Shown in pieces: positions 8,158 through 15,155 of a stretch of DNA of 36,291 bases. The position numbers and the translations under genes were made by a program. The notes below the pieces were generated by a model. That model worked only from the letters and a program-made list of their open reading frames with translations. It did not search any database and was not told where the DNA came from. The DNA is from Desulfobacteraceae bacterium. GTDB taxonomy: Bacteria; Desulfobacterota; Desulfobacteria; Desulfobacterales; JALSRD01. Numbering within the stretch: the stretch's first letter is position 1; every line of letters starts with the position of its first letter. The stretch spans positions 1 to 36,291 of the forward strand of contig JAMOVG010000244.1 of the NCBI GenBank assembly GCA_027061725.1, in the 5' to 3' direction.

Positions 8158-9135
8158 ATGAGTGATGCCGCGGACACCCCTATCGCCGCGAAAGCCGGGG
8201 TGGTCTTGCTTTCCGGTTTCCTGGGAGCTGGGAAAACCACGCTTCTCCAGCGGATCCTCTCCTGGCAGACCGATCTGTCGGACACCGTGGTGGTGGTCAA
8301 CGAGTTTGGCGATGCAGGCATCGACGGCGCTCTGTTGAAAGAAAGCGGTTCGGACATCGTCGAGCTCTCCAGTGGCTGTATCTGTTGTACACTAAGCGGG
8401 GATTTTACGCAATCCCTCGAGCGGGTCTGGCGGCGGTTTCAGCCGCGCCGGGTGTTTATCGAAGCCTCCGGCGTGGCAGACCCCGCCCTCATCCGCTCGG
8501 TATTCGACGATGCCGCCATCGGGCGCCACATGCAGCTCGGCCAGATCGTGACCGTTCTGGATGCCGATTTCTGGCAGGCCCGTGAGGTTTTCGGGCCGCT
8601 GTTCTTCAGCCAGCTCGAAACGGCCGACCTCATTTTGCTAAACAAGATCGACCTGGTGGAAAAGGACCGGGTCCCCGCCTTTCTGGCGCAGCTTCACGAA
8701 ACCTTCCCGCAGGCCCGCGTGGTGCCGACCGTTCACTGCCGCATCGATCCGCAAGTCCTGTGGGATGCCGGCAGCGCCGACGTCCGTTCTCCGAAGCCCC
8801 GCCTGTTTGCACGGATGTTCAAGACACCCGACACCTCCGGGCCGCAACCTGTGCCGGCCCGCGGTGATGATTTCATATCGTTCACATTCGAGACGCCCCA
8901 CCCCCTGGATGAGGCTGCCTTCGAGCGCTTCATGCAGGAACTGCCGTGGGAAGTGTTCCGCATAAAGGGCCCGCTGCGCTTCCGGGACAGGACCGTGATG
9001 CTCAATCATGTGGGCGGCAGGAGCGATTTTCTGCCCTGGGAAGCGGTCGGCGAAACCCGTCTGGTTTTCATCGCCTGGGGCGTCGACCCCGATGAGATCC
9101 TGCAGCGCCTGAAGGCCTGCGTTGTTAGCGGCTGA
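8158..9135 (+). CDS. CobW/G3E-family GTPase, putative metallochaperone
   Basis: A 325-residue G3E GTPase. Walker A is GFLGAGKTT at 20-28, the metal-binding CxCC motif is C74-I-C76-C77, and an EASGVADP switch segment and NKIDLV guanine-specificity motif follow. A CobW C-terminal domain occupies about 235-320. The family delivers or inserts zinc, cobalt or other metals; CobW proper accompanies cobalamin synthesis. The start at 8158 has GGGAGG eight bases before it, better than the in-frame GTG at 8149. It is a single-gene unit with its own promoter, convergent with the SMC-like gene. Given the corrinoid proteins and adenosyltransferase nearby, cobalt handling is possible, but zinc is equally likely from sequence. 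Confidence 0.9.
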   Translation: MSDAADTPIAAKAGVVLLSGFLGAGKTTLLQRILSWQTDLSDTVVVVNEFGDAGIDGALLKESGSDIVELSSGCICCTLSGDFTQSLERVWRRFQPRRVFIEASGVADPALIRSVFDDAAIGRHMQLGQIVTVLDADFWQAREVFGPLFFSQLETADLILLNKIDLVEKDRVPAFLAQLHETFPQARVVPTVHCRIDPQVLWDAGSADVRSPKPRLFARMFKTPDTSGPQPVPARGDDFISFTFETPHPLDEAAFERFMQELPWEVFRIKGPLRFRDRTVMLNHVGGRSDFLPWEAVGETRLVFIAWGVDPDEILQRLKACVVSG

Positions 9136-9190
9136 TGTCGGCACCCTGCCGCAGGCCCCCCCATGGCCCGGGCCAGCGGTTTGCCCGAAT

Positions 9191-10171
9191 CTAGCAGCAC
9201 TTGTAGAGGCGCAGCAGGCGTTCGTCCATGACGAAGTAGAATTTCATGAAGGAAGATCCGTCGAAACGTGTGCGAACGCCGTGGAGGGTGTTGGCCAGGT
9301 CGATGGTGCTGCGCAGGTGGGTAATCATGATGAGCTGTTTTTCGCCGCCCACGTCCTTGAGAAAAGCCTGCATGGATTTGTGGTTGATGTAATCCAGCGC
9401 CGGCTCCACCTCGTCAAGCAGGTAAAAGGGGCTTTGCAGCCGGCTGAAAAGCGCCAGTTTCAGTGCCAGGCTGGTGACCGATTTTTCGCCGCCGGACAGC
9501 TGATGGACACGGCGCACCCGGTTGCCGGGCAGGGTGGTTTGAATGTCGAAGCGCCGTCCGCCGTTTTCGCCGTGAAGGTCGAAGCGAACTTCGGCCAGGG
9601 GCATCAGGTAGGACATGTAGCGCCGGAAAAGGGGGAAAACTTCTTCCATGAGGCACCCCTCGGGGGCCGGCCCCGCGGTTTCGCCCAGAAGCTCCCGAAT
9701 CATCTCGAAACGTGCCCCGGGATCGGAGAGCAGGATGTCGTTGATGTGCTCTTGGCGAATGATGGTCTGCAGGGCCTGACCCAGGCCCAGTTCCGCCAGG
9801 CGTCGGCGCAAGGCCGCGCGGTCGAGGGGTTTCCCCTGGAAGACGAATCGGTTCGTGCCCTGCCGGTCCATCTCGCGGGTGATCTGAAATACCGGGGCCT
9901 CCCGGCGGTCTTCGGATTTGAAGTTGAGTTCCACCCGGATGACCTCGGCCGGCGGGTAGGCGTCGCTGCCCGCAAAGAACAGCTCGCGGGGCTCATAACA
10001 GCGGATGCGCTCCAGGTCGTCTTCCCCGAGGGCCCAGACGATGGCATCCAGGATGTTGGACTTGCCAACGCCGTTGTTGCCGATGATGACACCGATGCCG
10101 GGCTGAAAGGCCATCTCGGTTTTTTCGGAAAAAGACTTGAATCCTTCGATGTTGACATCCTCGAGAAACAT
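9191..10171 (-). CDS. Short SMC/Rad50-type ATPase without coiled coil
   Basis: A 326-residue ABC-type head ATPase. The N-terminus MFLEDVNIEGFKSF is SMC-like. Walker A GNNGVGKS lies at 31-38, a Q-loop-like region at about 138-150, signature LSGGEKS near 224-230, and Walker B FYLLDEVEPALD near 248-259 followed by a D-loop and a switch histidine (MITHL). In normal SMC proteins a coiled coil of hundreds of residues separates the two halves; here fewer than 60 residues connect them, so it is essentially a bare head. It may dimerise on ATP and act on DNA or a protein partner. The start at 10171 comes just after the stop of the UGA-containing gene, with AAGGAG before it; the ATG at 10186 is an alternative. 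It ends the TSCPD/thioredoxin/SMC operon. Confidence 0.8.
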   Translation of the reverse strand: MFLEDVNIEGFKSFSEKTEMAFQPGIGVIIGNNGVGKSNILDAIVWALGEDDLERIRCYEPRELFFAGSDAYPPAEVIRVELNFKSEDRREAPVFQITREMDRQGTNRFVFQGKPLDRAALRRRLAELGLGQALQTIIRQEHINDILLSDPGARFEMIRELLGETAGPAPEGCLMEEVFPLFRRYMSYLMPLAEVRFDLHGENGGRRFDIQTTLPGNRVRRVHQLSGGEKSVTSLALKLALFSRLQSPFYLLDEVEPALDYINHKSMQAFLKDVGGEKQLIMITHLRSTIDLANTLHGVRTRFDGSSFMKFYFVMDERLLRLYKCC

Positions 10172-10172
10172 G

Positions 10173-10469
10173 TCACTCCTTCGCATTTTTTTCCCGGTGG
10201 CGTCGTCGAATTTCGGCGATGAGTTCCTCCTGCATGGGGATCAGGGCTTCGTACACCAGGTCCCCGTCCAGGGCCACGGAGGGCAGTGACCGGGCCTTCA
10301 GCTCGCGGAAACGCTGGACCCCCTCGCGGGTTCGCATGTCCCATTCATGGACATCGATGAGCTGCTGTATGTCTTTCGGTAACACCTTTACCGATTCTGC
10401 CATGTAGACACACGCCACTCACTGGTTGAAATCGGTGAGCAGCACATCCACCACCACGGGCTCGTCCAT
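10173..10469 (-). CDS. Thioredoxin-like selenoprotein (UxxC, in-frame UGA)
   Basis: A 98-residue small redox protein read through an in-frame TGA at 10421-10419, codon 17. The N-terminal 16 residues (PVVVDVLLTDFNQ after the start) form the first beta strand of a thioredoxin fold. The TGA is followed by V-A-C, giving the redox motif U17-V-A-C20. The C-terminal half has a beta strand, helix and the cis-proline segment LPSVALDG near residue 69, then EALIPMQEELI. Without readthrough, the 81-residue downstream frame would lack the first strand and the active-site nucleophile and would have no ribosome site at its GTG. The ATG at 10469 has AAAGGAG six bases before it and lies 17 bases after the TSCPD gene. 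A 7-bp hairpin follows the TGA at a SECIS-like distance. A misread or a cysteine codon mutation is the alternative. Confidence 0.78.
10376..10394 (-). promoter_or_regulatory. Candidate bacterial SECIS hairpin
   Basis: On the coding (minus) strand a perfect 7-base-pair stem TCGGTAA / TTACCGA encloses the loop AGGTG. The stem begins 24 bases after the TGA and the loop about 31 bases after it, within the usual distance for bacterial selenocysteine insertion elements. The loop is G-rich, as SelB-recognised loops tend to be. It lies inside the coding sequence, as expected in bacteria. I did not fold competing structures. Confidence 0.55.
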
Positions 10470-10486
10470 GGTCGGCTCCTTTCTGT

Positions 10487-11428
10487 TCAATCTGCGTTTT
10501 CGACGGAGAAGTCGATTTTGTCGCCGGCCGCCCGGAGAAGGCCCCAGGCGGTCCGCCCCCCGTCGAGGGCGGGGCCTGTGCCGATAAAGTGCCGCCCGCC
10601 GACCTGCCGGTGGATCCACTGGCGGCTCTGGCTGAACACGATGACATCGGCCTCGAATTGGGGCGTCATGGCCGCAAGAGCCGGCAGGACGTTTTCATCG
10701 CGCATGAAATCCGTCAGTCCGCATACCATGTTCATTTCCAGGGCGAAAGGTTCGAAGTCGGAGTAGCCCGGCAATTGCTGGAGATACGCCCCAAAAAAGG
10801 CGACACCGCATCGGTCCCCGATCGTGAAGCGAAGCACTTGGGGCATCTGGGCCAGCCGGTCGCGGTCCCGGGGCGGCATGCTCGGCTGGGCCCCGTTGCC
10901 CGCCTGACAGGCACAGCGCCAGTCCCGTTCCCCCAGAACGGCGAAGATGCCGTGCCGGTGAATCGTTCTGACGAGTTCCCGGCAGGACGATCTGCCGTCG
11001 GTGAGATTGCCGAGGCAATACAGCGCTTGCACGCCCCTGCGACCGGCGGCCGCAATGATTCTTTCCAGGGCGGCGATGTCCCCGCCGAGTTCACCGATCA
11101 GGGCTACGGCGCTGCGGGGCGCCTCGTCGCATGCCAGGCGAAAGGAGTCCGCCGGCGCGAGCCCGCCGTCCATGGCCCGGGTGAGCGCCTCGGAGAGTTG
11201 GCGGGGACAGGAGGTGCCGTCGCGGCATTCGATGCCGTCGAGCAGCGGCAGAATATCCCGGACGGGGCGGCCGCGGATCAAGCGGCAGACCAGTTCGGCG
11301 TTTCCGGGGCACCCGCCGCCTACGAACCGTACGGCGTGCAGACAGCTTCCCTCGATGCTGAAGTGGATTTCCGGGGGGCACACGCCCCGGGTCCGGTAGA
11401 TGAAACGTTTCCTCTCTTGCTGGGCCAT
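10487..11428 (-). CDS. TSCPD domain fused to degenerate metallophosphoesterase
   Basis: A protein of about 313 residues. The first 80 residues are a TSCPD domain: TRGVCPPEIHFSIEG, GGGCPGN and the diagnostic GTSCPRQL are all present, with cysteines at the conserved places. Such domains occur alone or at the end of B12-dependent ribonucleotide reductases. Residues 95-310 follow the layout of YfcE/calcineurin-like phosphoesterases (ALIGELGG, YCLGNLTDG, VLGERD), but the metal ligands are lost: the usual DxH, GD, GNHD and GHTH motifs have become ELGG, GN, GERD and a non-histidine segment. It is therefore probably a pseudo-enzyme with a binding role. It starts the operon with the UGA-containing thioredoxin gene and the short SMC gene. 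The ATG at 11428 has GGGGG six bases before; the ATG at 11434 is also possible. Confidence 0.72.
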   Translation of the reverse strand: MAQQERKRFIYRTRGVCPPEIHFSIEGSCLHAVRFVGGGCPGNAELVCRLIRGRPVRDILPLLDGIECRDGTSCPRQLSEALTRAMDGGLAPADSFRLACDEAPRSAVALIGELGGDIAALERIIAAAGRRGVQALYCLGNLTDGRSSCRELVRTIHRHGIFAVLGERDWRCACQAGNGAQPSMPPRDRDRLAQMPQVLRFTIGDRCGVAFFGAYLQQLPGYSDFEPFALEMNMVCGLTDFMRDENVLPALAAMTPQFEADVIVFSQSRQWIHRQVGGRHFIGTGPALDGGRTAWGLLRAAGDKIDFSVENAD

Positions 11429-11592
11429 GTGCATCCCCCGACCACGAAATCGGTGATGACGGCGGCTGCCGTCCTCCGTCGGCCCCCTGTTTTAGGTCCG
11501 GCCAGTACAATATAACAAACAGCCGTCCGGTTGAATCGTCCCGGGGTTGATTTTTCGTCCGGATGGGGATGGTTTTGGCAAGAGGGAGATGA

Positions 11593-12129
11593 TTAGAACT
11601 CGATGCCCTTCTGGGCCTTGATGTGTTTCTGGAAAGGATGCTTGACTTCCCGCATTTCCGTCACCAGGTCGGCCATGGCTACGACTTTTTCATGGGCATT
11701 GCGGCCGGTGAGCACCACGTGGGTGTTCTCCGGCCGGGAAGCCAGTGCCGACAGGACGTCTTCGATTTCCAGCAACCCGAATGAAACCGCCACGTTGATT
11801 TCGTCCAGGATGATCATGTCGTATTCATTGGCGGCCAGTGCCTCGCGAAACAGATCCAGTCCCCTGTAAGCCTTGGCGATATCCAGTGTTTCACAGGCCC
11901 GGCTGTGTACAAACCCCGCTCTTCCCAGCTGGCGGATAGTAATGGGCAGTGCCGTTTTCTGAAGCGCCTTGTATTCGCCGACATTCTTTTGGCCTTTCAT
12001 GAACTGCAGGATGAGAACCCGCAATCCCTGTCCGGCCGCCCGCAGTGCCAGACCAAGCGCGGCCGTGGTTTTTCCCTTTCCGTTTCCGGTATTTACGATG
12101 ATGAGTCCTTTTGCGGTCGTGTTGCCCAT
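11593..12129 (-). CDS. cobO: Cob(I)yrinic acid a,c-diamide adenosyltransferase (CobO/BtuR type)
   Basis: A 178-residue adenosyltransferase of the CobA/CobO/BtuR family. It transfers the 5'-deoxyadenosyl group of ATP to cob(I)alamin or its precursor, giving adenosylcobalamin. The P-loop GNGKGKTT is at about 16-23, an LDEIN segment in the middle (MIILDEINVAVSFGL) is the Walker-B-like part, and VLTGRNA precedes the C-terminal HPFQKHIKAQKGIEF, which is typical of the family. The start at 12129 has AGGGG about ten bases before; the length is usual. No B12 riboswitch is evident in the 262-base divergent upstream region. It fits the window's corrinoid theme but is transcribed as its own unit. Confidence 0.93.
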   Translation of the reverse strand: MGNTTAKGLIIVNTGNGKGKTTAALGLALRAAGQGLRVLILQFMKGQKNVGEYKALQKTALPITIRQLGRAGFVHSRACETLDIAKAYRGLDLFREALAANEYDMIILDEINVAVSFGLLEIEDVLSALASRPENTHVVLTGRNAHEKVVAMADLVTEMREVKHPFQKHIKAQKGIEF

Positions 12130-12326
12130 TGAAAGTATACCCCTTTGCGGATTCTGTACATTTCTGATCGCCGATCCCCGGACTTTGAAAAACAAACTTT
12201 ATTAACCGTGCGGCAATGTGTCAAGGCGCGCGCGGAAGATGATTCGGTTTCTCTTTTCAGGGGGGAATGCCCCCCGGTGTCGGGGATACGCTCGGCCTTG
12301 GACGGGGGGGATGCGCAAACGGATTC

Positions 12327-12360
12327 TTGACATTTTCCATTGGGCGTGACGATAGATAGG
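12327..12360 (+). promoter_or_regulatory. Possible promoter for the GcvH-like gene
   Basis: A perfect TTGACA at 12327-12332 is followed after about 18 bases by GATAGATAG, a weak -10 match, roughly 35 bases before the GcvH-like start codon. The rest of the divergent gap 12130-12391 shows only AT-rich sequence before the adenosyltransferase gene and no recognised riboswitch. Confidence 0.35.
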
Positions 12361-12391
12361 CAGACCGCCATCAAATGCAAGGAGAAAAACC

Positions 12392-12901
12392 ATGCCGGTT
12401 GTTGAAAAGTTTCTGGGTCGGCGGGTCGAGATTCCCGAAGACCGACGCTACTTTGCAAAAGAGGGGTTGTGGGCAAAGCCGGAGGGACCCGATGTGCTTT
12501 TTGGCTTGACGGAACCTTTTCTTGTCCTGGCCGGTGGGTTCAGCGAGGCGGAGTGGCTTTTTGAGGACGGCCGGACGGTGGGGCGCGGCACCGCCGTGAT
12601 GTTCGCCATCACGGGGAAGATTCTCTACATCGAGACGCCTCGTGCAGGAACCGTTTTTTTCAATGACGAGGCCAAACGGCATCCACAGCACGTTGTTGCG
12701 GATCCCTATGGCCGGGGCTGGCTTTTCAAGGTCGTTTCCCCGGACGGGGATCAGGGGGCGCCGAAATCCCTGGACGCTTTCCAGTATCTTGAATACCTCC
12801 GGGACTCGGAGGGGTTCAAGAATCCCGAGGGGTTGAAGGGCGGCGTTTCGGGAATCTGCAAGGCCGTTTATTCCGGCATCCGGGAACAGAAGATTTCCTG
12901 A
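12392..12901 (+). CDS. GcvH-like (lipoyl-domain) protein
   Basis: A 169-residue protein that follows the plan of glycine-cleavage H protein: an early GLWAKPEGPDVLFGLTEPF segment, a hammerhead beta-rich core, PRAGTVFFND at 83-92 and DPYGRGWLFKV at about 104-114, which matches the H-protein DPYGxGWL signature. The lysine at the lipoyl position would be K76 (AITGKILYIETP), but the distance to the following proline is one residue shorter than in canonical H proteins and the flanking ESVK motif is absent. Lipoylation is therefore uncertain. A 50-residue tail beyond the usual end is unexplained. AAGGAG stands before the ATG. No P or T proteins are near, so a role in glycine cleavage is doubtful; a stand-alone sulfur or lipoate-linked function is possible. 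Confidence 0.7.
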   Translation: MPVVEKFLGRRVEIPEDRRYFAKEGLWAKPEGPDVLFGLTEPFLVLAGGFSEAEWLFEDGRTVGRGTAVMFAITGKILYIETPRAGTVFFNDEAKRHPQHVVADPYGRGWLFKVVSPDGDQGAPKSLDAFQYLEYLRDSEGFKNPEGLKGGVSGICKAVYSGIREQKIS

Positions 12902-12944
12902 AAAAGATCCCACAGGATACGGCGGTGGGTCGTTTCCTGTGGGA
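12901..12944 (-). terminator. Rho-independent terminator of the zraP-like gene
   Basis: A perfect 10-base-pair inverted repeat TCCCACAGGA (12908-12917) / TCCTGTGGGA (12935-12944) with a 17-base loop lies in the 70-base convergent gap. On the minus strand it is followed by TCTTTTTC, so it terminates the zraP-like transcript; in the other direction there is no T tract. Confidence 0.8.
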
Positions 12945-12971
12945 GGTGTTGTGTCGACGGGTGACTGTTTC

Positions 12972-13487
12972 CTACCAGGCGCAGTAGGCGCCGCCGTGCC
13001 CGGATCCGTGGCCGTAGCCGCCGGCGAAACCGCGTCCGGTCCGGGGATCGATTTTACGCATTTTGACCATGTGGTCGATGCGCTTCTGGTCGAGCTGGGC
13101 GCGCAGCTCCGAAATCTCTTTCTGCAGTTCGGCCGCTTTGGCGGAGTCCGGATCAGGTTTGGCCAGCTCGCTTCGCAGCGCCAGGTTCTTGGCGTAGAGG
13201 TCCTGGCGGATAGACTCGGTTTCTTTAAAGAAAGCGCTGCGGGCCTCGTCCAGGGCCTTGATCTGGTCCGGCGTCAGGTTGCTGCGATAGCCGGGGCCGT
13301 AGGTGCCCTGCCAGTTGGAGCCGTTGCCGTTCCACCCGGGGCAGCCATATCCCATGGCGCTGCCGTGCATTCCCATGCGATGGCCGTAGCCCATACCCCA
13401 GTCGGCGAAAGCGTAAGTGCCGAATGCGACGATGGCCAGTACACTCAGGATCACGATGACACTGGTTTTTCTCTTGCTTGCCTGCAT
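12972..13487 (-). CDS. ZraP-like periplasmic metal/stress protein
   Basis: A 171-residue exported protein. Residues 1-28 form a signal peptide (basic start, hydrophobic run, AFA cleavage site). A Gly/Met/His-rich stretch follows (WGMGYGHRMGMHG), then a long amphipathic helical region at about 70-145 (LTPDQIKALDEARSAFF, LRSELAKPDPDSAKAAELQ), as in the CpxP/Spy/ZraP superfamily of periplasmic chaperones and metal sensors. The tail is Gly/His-rich with a lone cysteine near the end. The start at 13487 follows AGGAGGG. Its sigma-54 promoter, upstream palindromes and position just after a ZraS/ZraR-like pair indicate it is the main target of that regulator and may damp the kinase by feedback, as ZraP does in enterobacteria (analogy, not shown). 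Confidence 0.85.
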   Translation of the reverse strand: MQASKRKTSVIVILSVLAIVAFGTYAFADWGMGYGHRMGMHGSAMGYGCPGWNGNGSNWQGTYGPGYRSNLTPDQIKALDEARSAFFKETESIRQDLYAKNLALRSELAKPDPDSAKAAELQKEISELRAQLDQKRIDHMVKMRKIDPRTGRGFAGGYGHGSGHGGAYCAW

Positions 13488-13568
13488 GTTGAACCCTCCT
13501 TTGAACGGTTGTGTGTGGAAAGTGGTTTTTGAAACCATCGGTTTTCCCGGTATTTCAGCATTGAATTC

Positions 13569-13584
13569 AGCAACAGGTGTGCCA
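13569..13584 (-). promoter_or_regulatory. Sigma-54 (-24/-12) promoter of zraP-like gene
   Basis: On the minus strand the sequence reads TGGCAC, five bases, TTGCT. It matches the -24/-12 consensus TGGCAC-N5-TTGC at every defined position. It lies about 80 bases before the zraP-like start codon and reads toward it. The neighbouring activator carries the GAFTGA loop needed to contact sigma-54. Confidence 0.85.
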
Positions 13585-13650
13585 ATGCGCCGGGGAACGC
13601 CCCTAATTTTTATAACTTCCTGAATTAAAGCAAAAAAGAAACTTTTGTCG

Positions 13651-13692
13651 GGCATGGCCACGTGCATGCCGACATGGGTACGAATTACGCAC
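13651..13692. promoter_or_regulatory. Palindromes upstream of the sigma-54 promoter (activator sites)
   Basis: Two inverted repeats lie 70-125 bases upstream of the sigma-54 promoter. GGCATG / CATGCC arms (13651-13656 and 13665-13670) flank an 8-base centre that contains CACGTG. GTACG-AATTA-CGCAC at 13678-13692 has one mismatch between arms. Their distance suits enhancer-type binding by the ZraR-like activator. Confidence 0.5.
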
Positions 13693-13769
13693 ATGCGTGT
13701 CGGAAGTCTTGCCAGGGTGGGTAAAACAGGGACAGTTGGGCGGTGGGTGTGCCGGTGGTCGGCCGGTTT

Positions 13770-15155
13770 TTACGATACGCCGTAGCTGCGCAGCTTCTTG
13801 TGCAGGGTCTTGCGGTTGATGCCCAGGCGGCGGGCGGCCTCGCTCTTGTTGCCGCCGGCGGCCTCCAGGGCGGCCAGGATGGCTTCCTTTTCGACTTCAT
13901 CCAGGGAGCGCAGCGGTTTCGTGGAAGGTGCCCCGCGGATCTCGCCCGGTGTATCGGGCGCCCCCTGGTAGGGACGGGTGACGCTAAGGGGCAGTTCCTT
14001 TTCGCTGATCAGGTCGCCGGTGAGCAGGATGACGGCGCGCTCCACGGCGTTTTCCAGTTCACGCACGTTGCCGGGCCAGTTGTATTTGAGCAGCATGTCC
14101 ATGGCCAGCGGTGTGAAACCCCGCACGGCCTTGCGGTTCTTGCGGGAGTACTGCCGCAAGAAGTGCTGGGCCAGCAGGGGGATGTCGTCGACGCGCTCGC
14201 GCAGCGGCGGCATGTGCAGGGCGACCACGTTGAGCCGGTAGTACAGGTCTTCCCGGAAGCGCCCGTCGGCCACGGCTTTTTCCAGGTCGCGGTTGGTGGC
14301 CGCCAGGATGCGTACGTCGACCTTCAGGGGGTTGTCGCCGCCCACGCGCTGGATTTCCCTTTCCTGAATGACGCGCAGCAGTTTGGCCTGCATGACGGGG
14401 CTGGTTTCCCCGATTTCGTCCAGGAAGATGGTACCGCCGTCGGCCTGCATGAAACGCCCCTCCCGGCGCCGGTCCGCGCCCGTGAATGCGCCCCGTTCGT
14501 GGCCGAACAGCTCCGACTCGAGCAGCGTGTCCGTCAGGGCGGCGCAGTTGACCACCACCAGGGCCTTGTCGCGGCGTTCGCTGTTGTAGTGGATCGCCCG
14601 GGCGATCAGTTCTTTGCCCGTACCGCTCTCGCCGGTGATCAGCACGGTGGCCTCCGAGGCCGCGATCATGGCGGTCATCTCCAGCAGCGCCTTCATGGCG
14701 GGACTCTTGCCGATGATGCTGCGCATGTCGAAACCCGACCGGAGCTGCTGCTTCAGGGCGCGGTTTTCCTCCTTGAGTTCGGTGTGCTCCAGCGCGCGCT
14801 CGATGGTCAGCTTGAGGACCTCGAAGTCAAGCGGCTTGGTCAGGTAGTCGTAGGCCCCGGATTTGAGCGCCTCCACCGCCGATTCCACCGAGGAGTAAGC
14901 CGTCATGATCAGGATAGGAATGGCGGGGTTATAAGCCTTGATGCGCTGCAGGGCTTCAATACCGGACATGGCGGCCATACGCACGTCCATCAGAATCAGG
15001 TCGTAGGGCCCCTGGCGCACTTTCTCCACGGCGACGCCGCCGTCATCGGCGGTATCGACGCGGTATCCCCAGCTGCGCACGATGGTCTGCAGGGTGGTCC
15101 GATGTCCGGGGTCGTCGTCCACGACCAGGATGGCTGCGTTGTTCGGTGCCTTCAT
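13770..15155 (-). CDS. Sigma-54-dependent response regulator (ZraR/AtoC-like)
   Basis: A 461-residue NtrC-family activator. The receiver domain (1-120) has the DDD acidic patch near 13-15 and phosphoacceptor D57. The AAA+ domain (about 145-375) shows Walker A GESGTGKE, the sigma-54 contact loop GAFTGA, a DEIGE segment and the LYYRLNV motif. A Fis-type helix-turn-helix closes the protein (NKSEAARRLGINRKTLHKKL). Its ATG overlaps the kinase stop by four bases (ATGA), so the two form a cognate pair. The target is probably the zraP-like gene immediately downstream, which has its own sigma-54 promoter, though further targets are possible. Confidence 0.95.
   Translation of the reverse strand: MKAPNNAAILVVDDDPGHRTTLQTIVRSWGYRVDTADDGGVAVEKVRQGPYDLILMDVRMAAMSGIEALQRIKAYNPAIPILIMTAYSSVESAVEALKSGAYDYLTKPLDFEVLKLTIERALEHTELKEENRALKQQLRSGFDMRSIIGKSPAMKALLEMTAMIAASEATVLITGESGTGKELIARAIHYNSERRDKALVVVNCAALTDTLLESELFGHERGAFTGADRRREGRFMQADGGTIFLDEIGETSPVMQAKLLRVIQEREIQRVGGDNPLKVDVRILAATNRDLEKAVADGRFREDLYYRLNVVALHMPPLRERVDDIPLLAQHFLRQYSRKNRKAVRGFTPLAMDMLLKYNWPGNVRELENAVERAVILLTGDLISEKELPLSVTRPYQGAPDTPGEIRGAPSTKPLRSLDEVEKEAILAALEAAGGNKSEAARRLGINRKTLHKKLRSYGVS

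Noticed and set aside
9122-10222. A 366-codon plus-strand frame opposite the SMC-like gene
   Set aside because: The opposite strand encodes a clear ATPase with ordered motifs, so the plus frame is a shadow.
12130-12391. Possible B12 riboswitch before the adenosyltransferase or GcvH-like gene
   Set aside because: I looked for the conserved B12-box-like core and found none; the gap is short and mostly unstructured.
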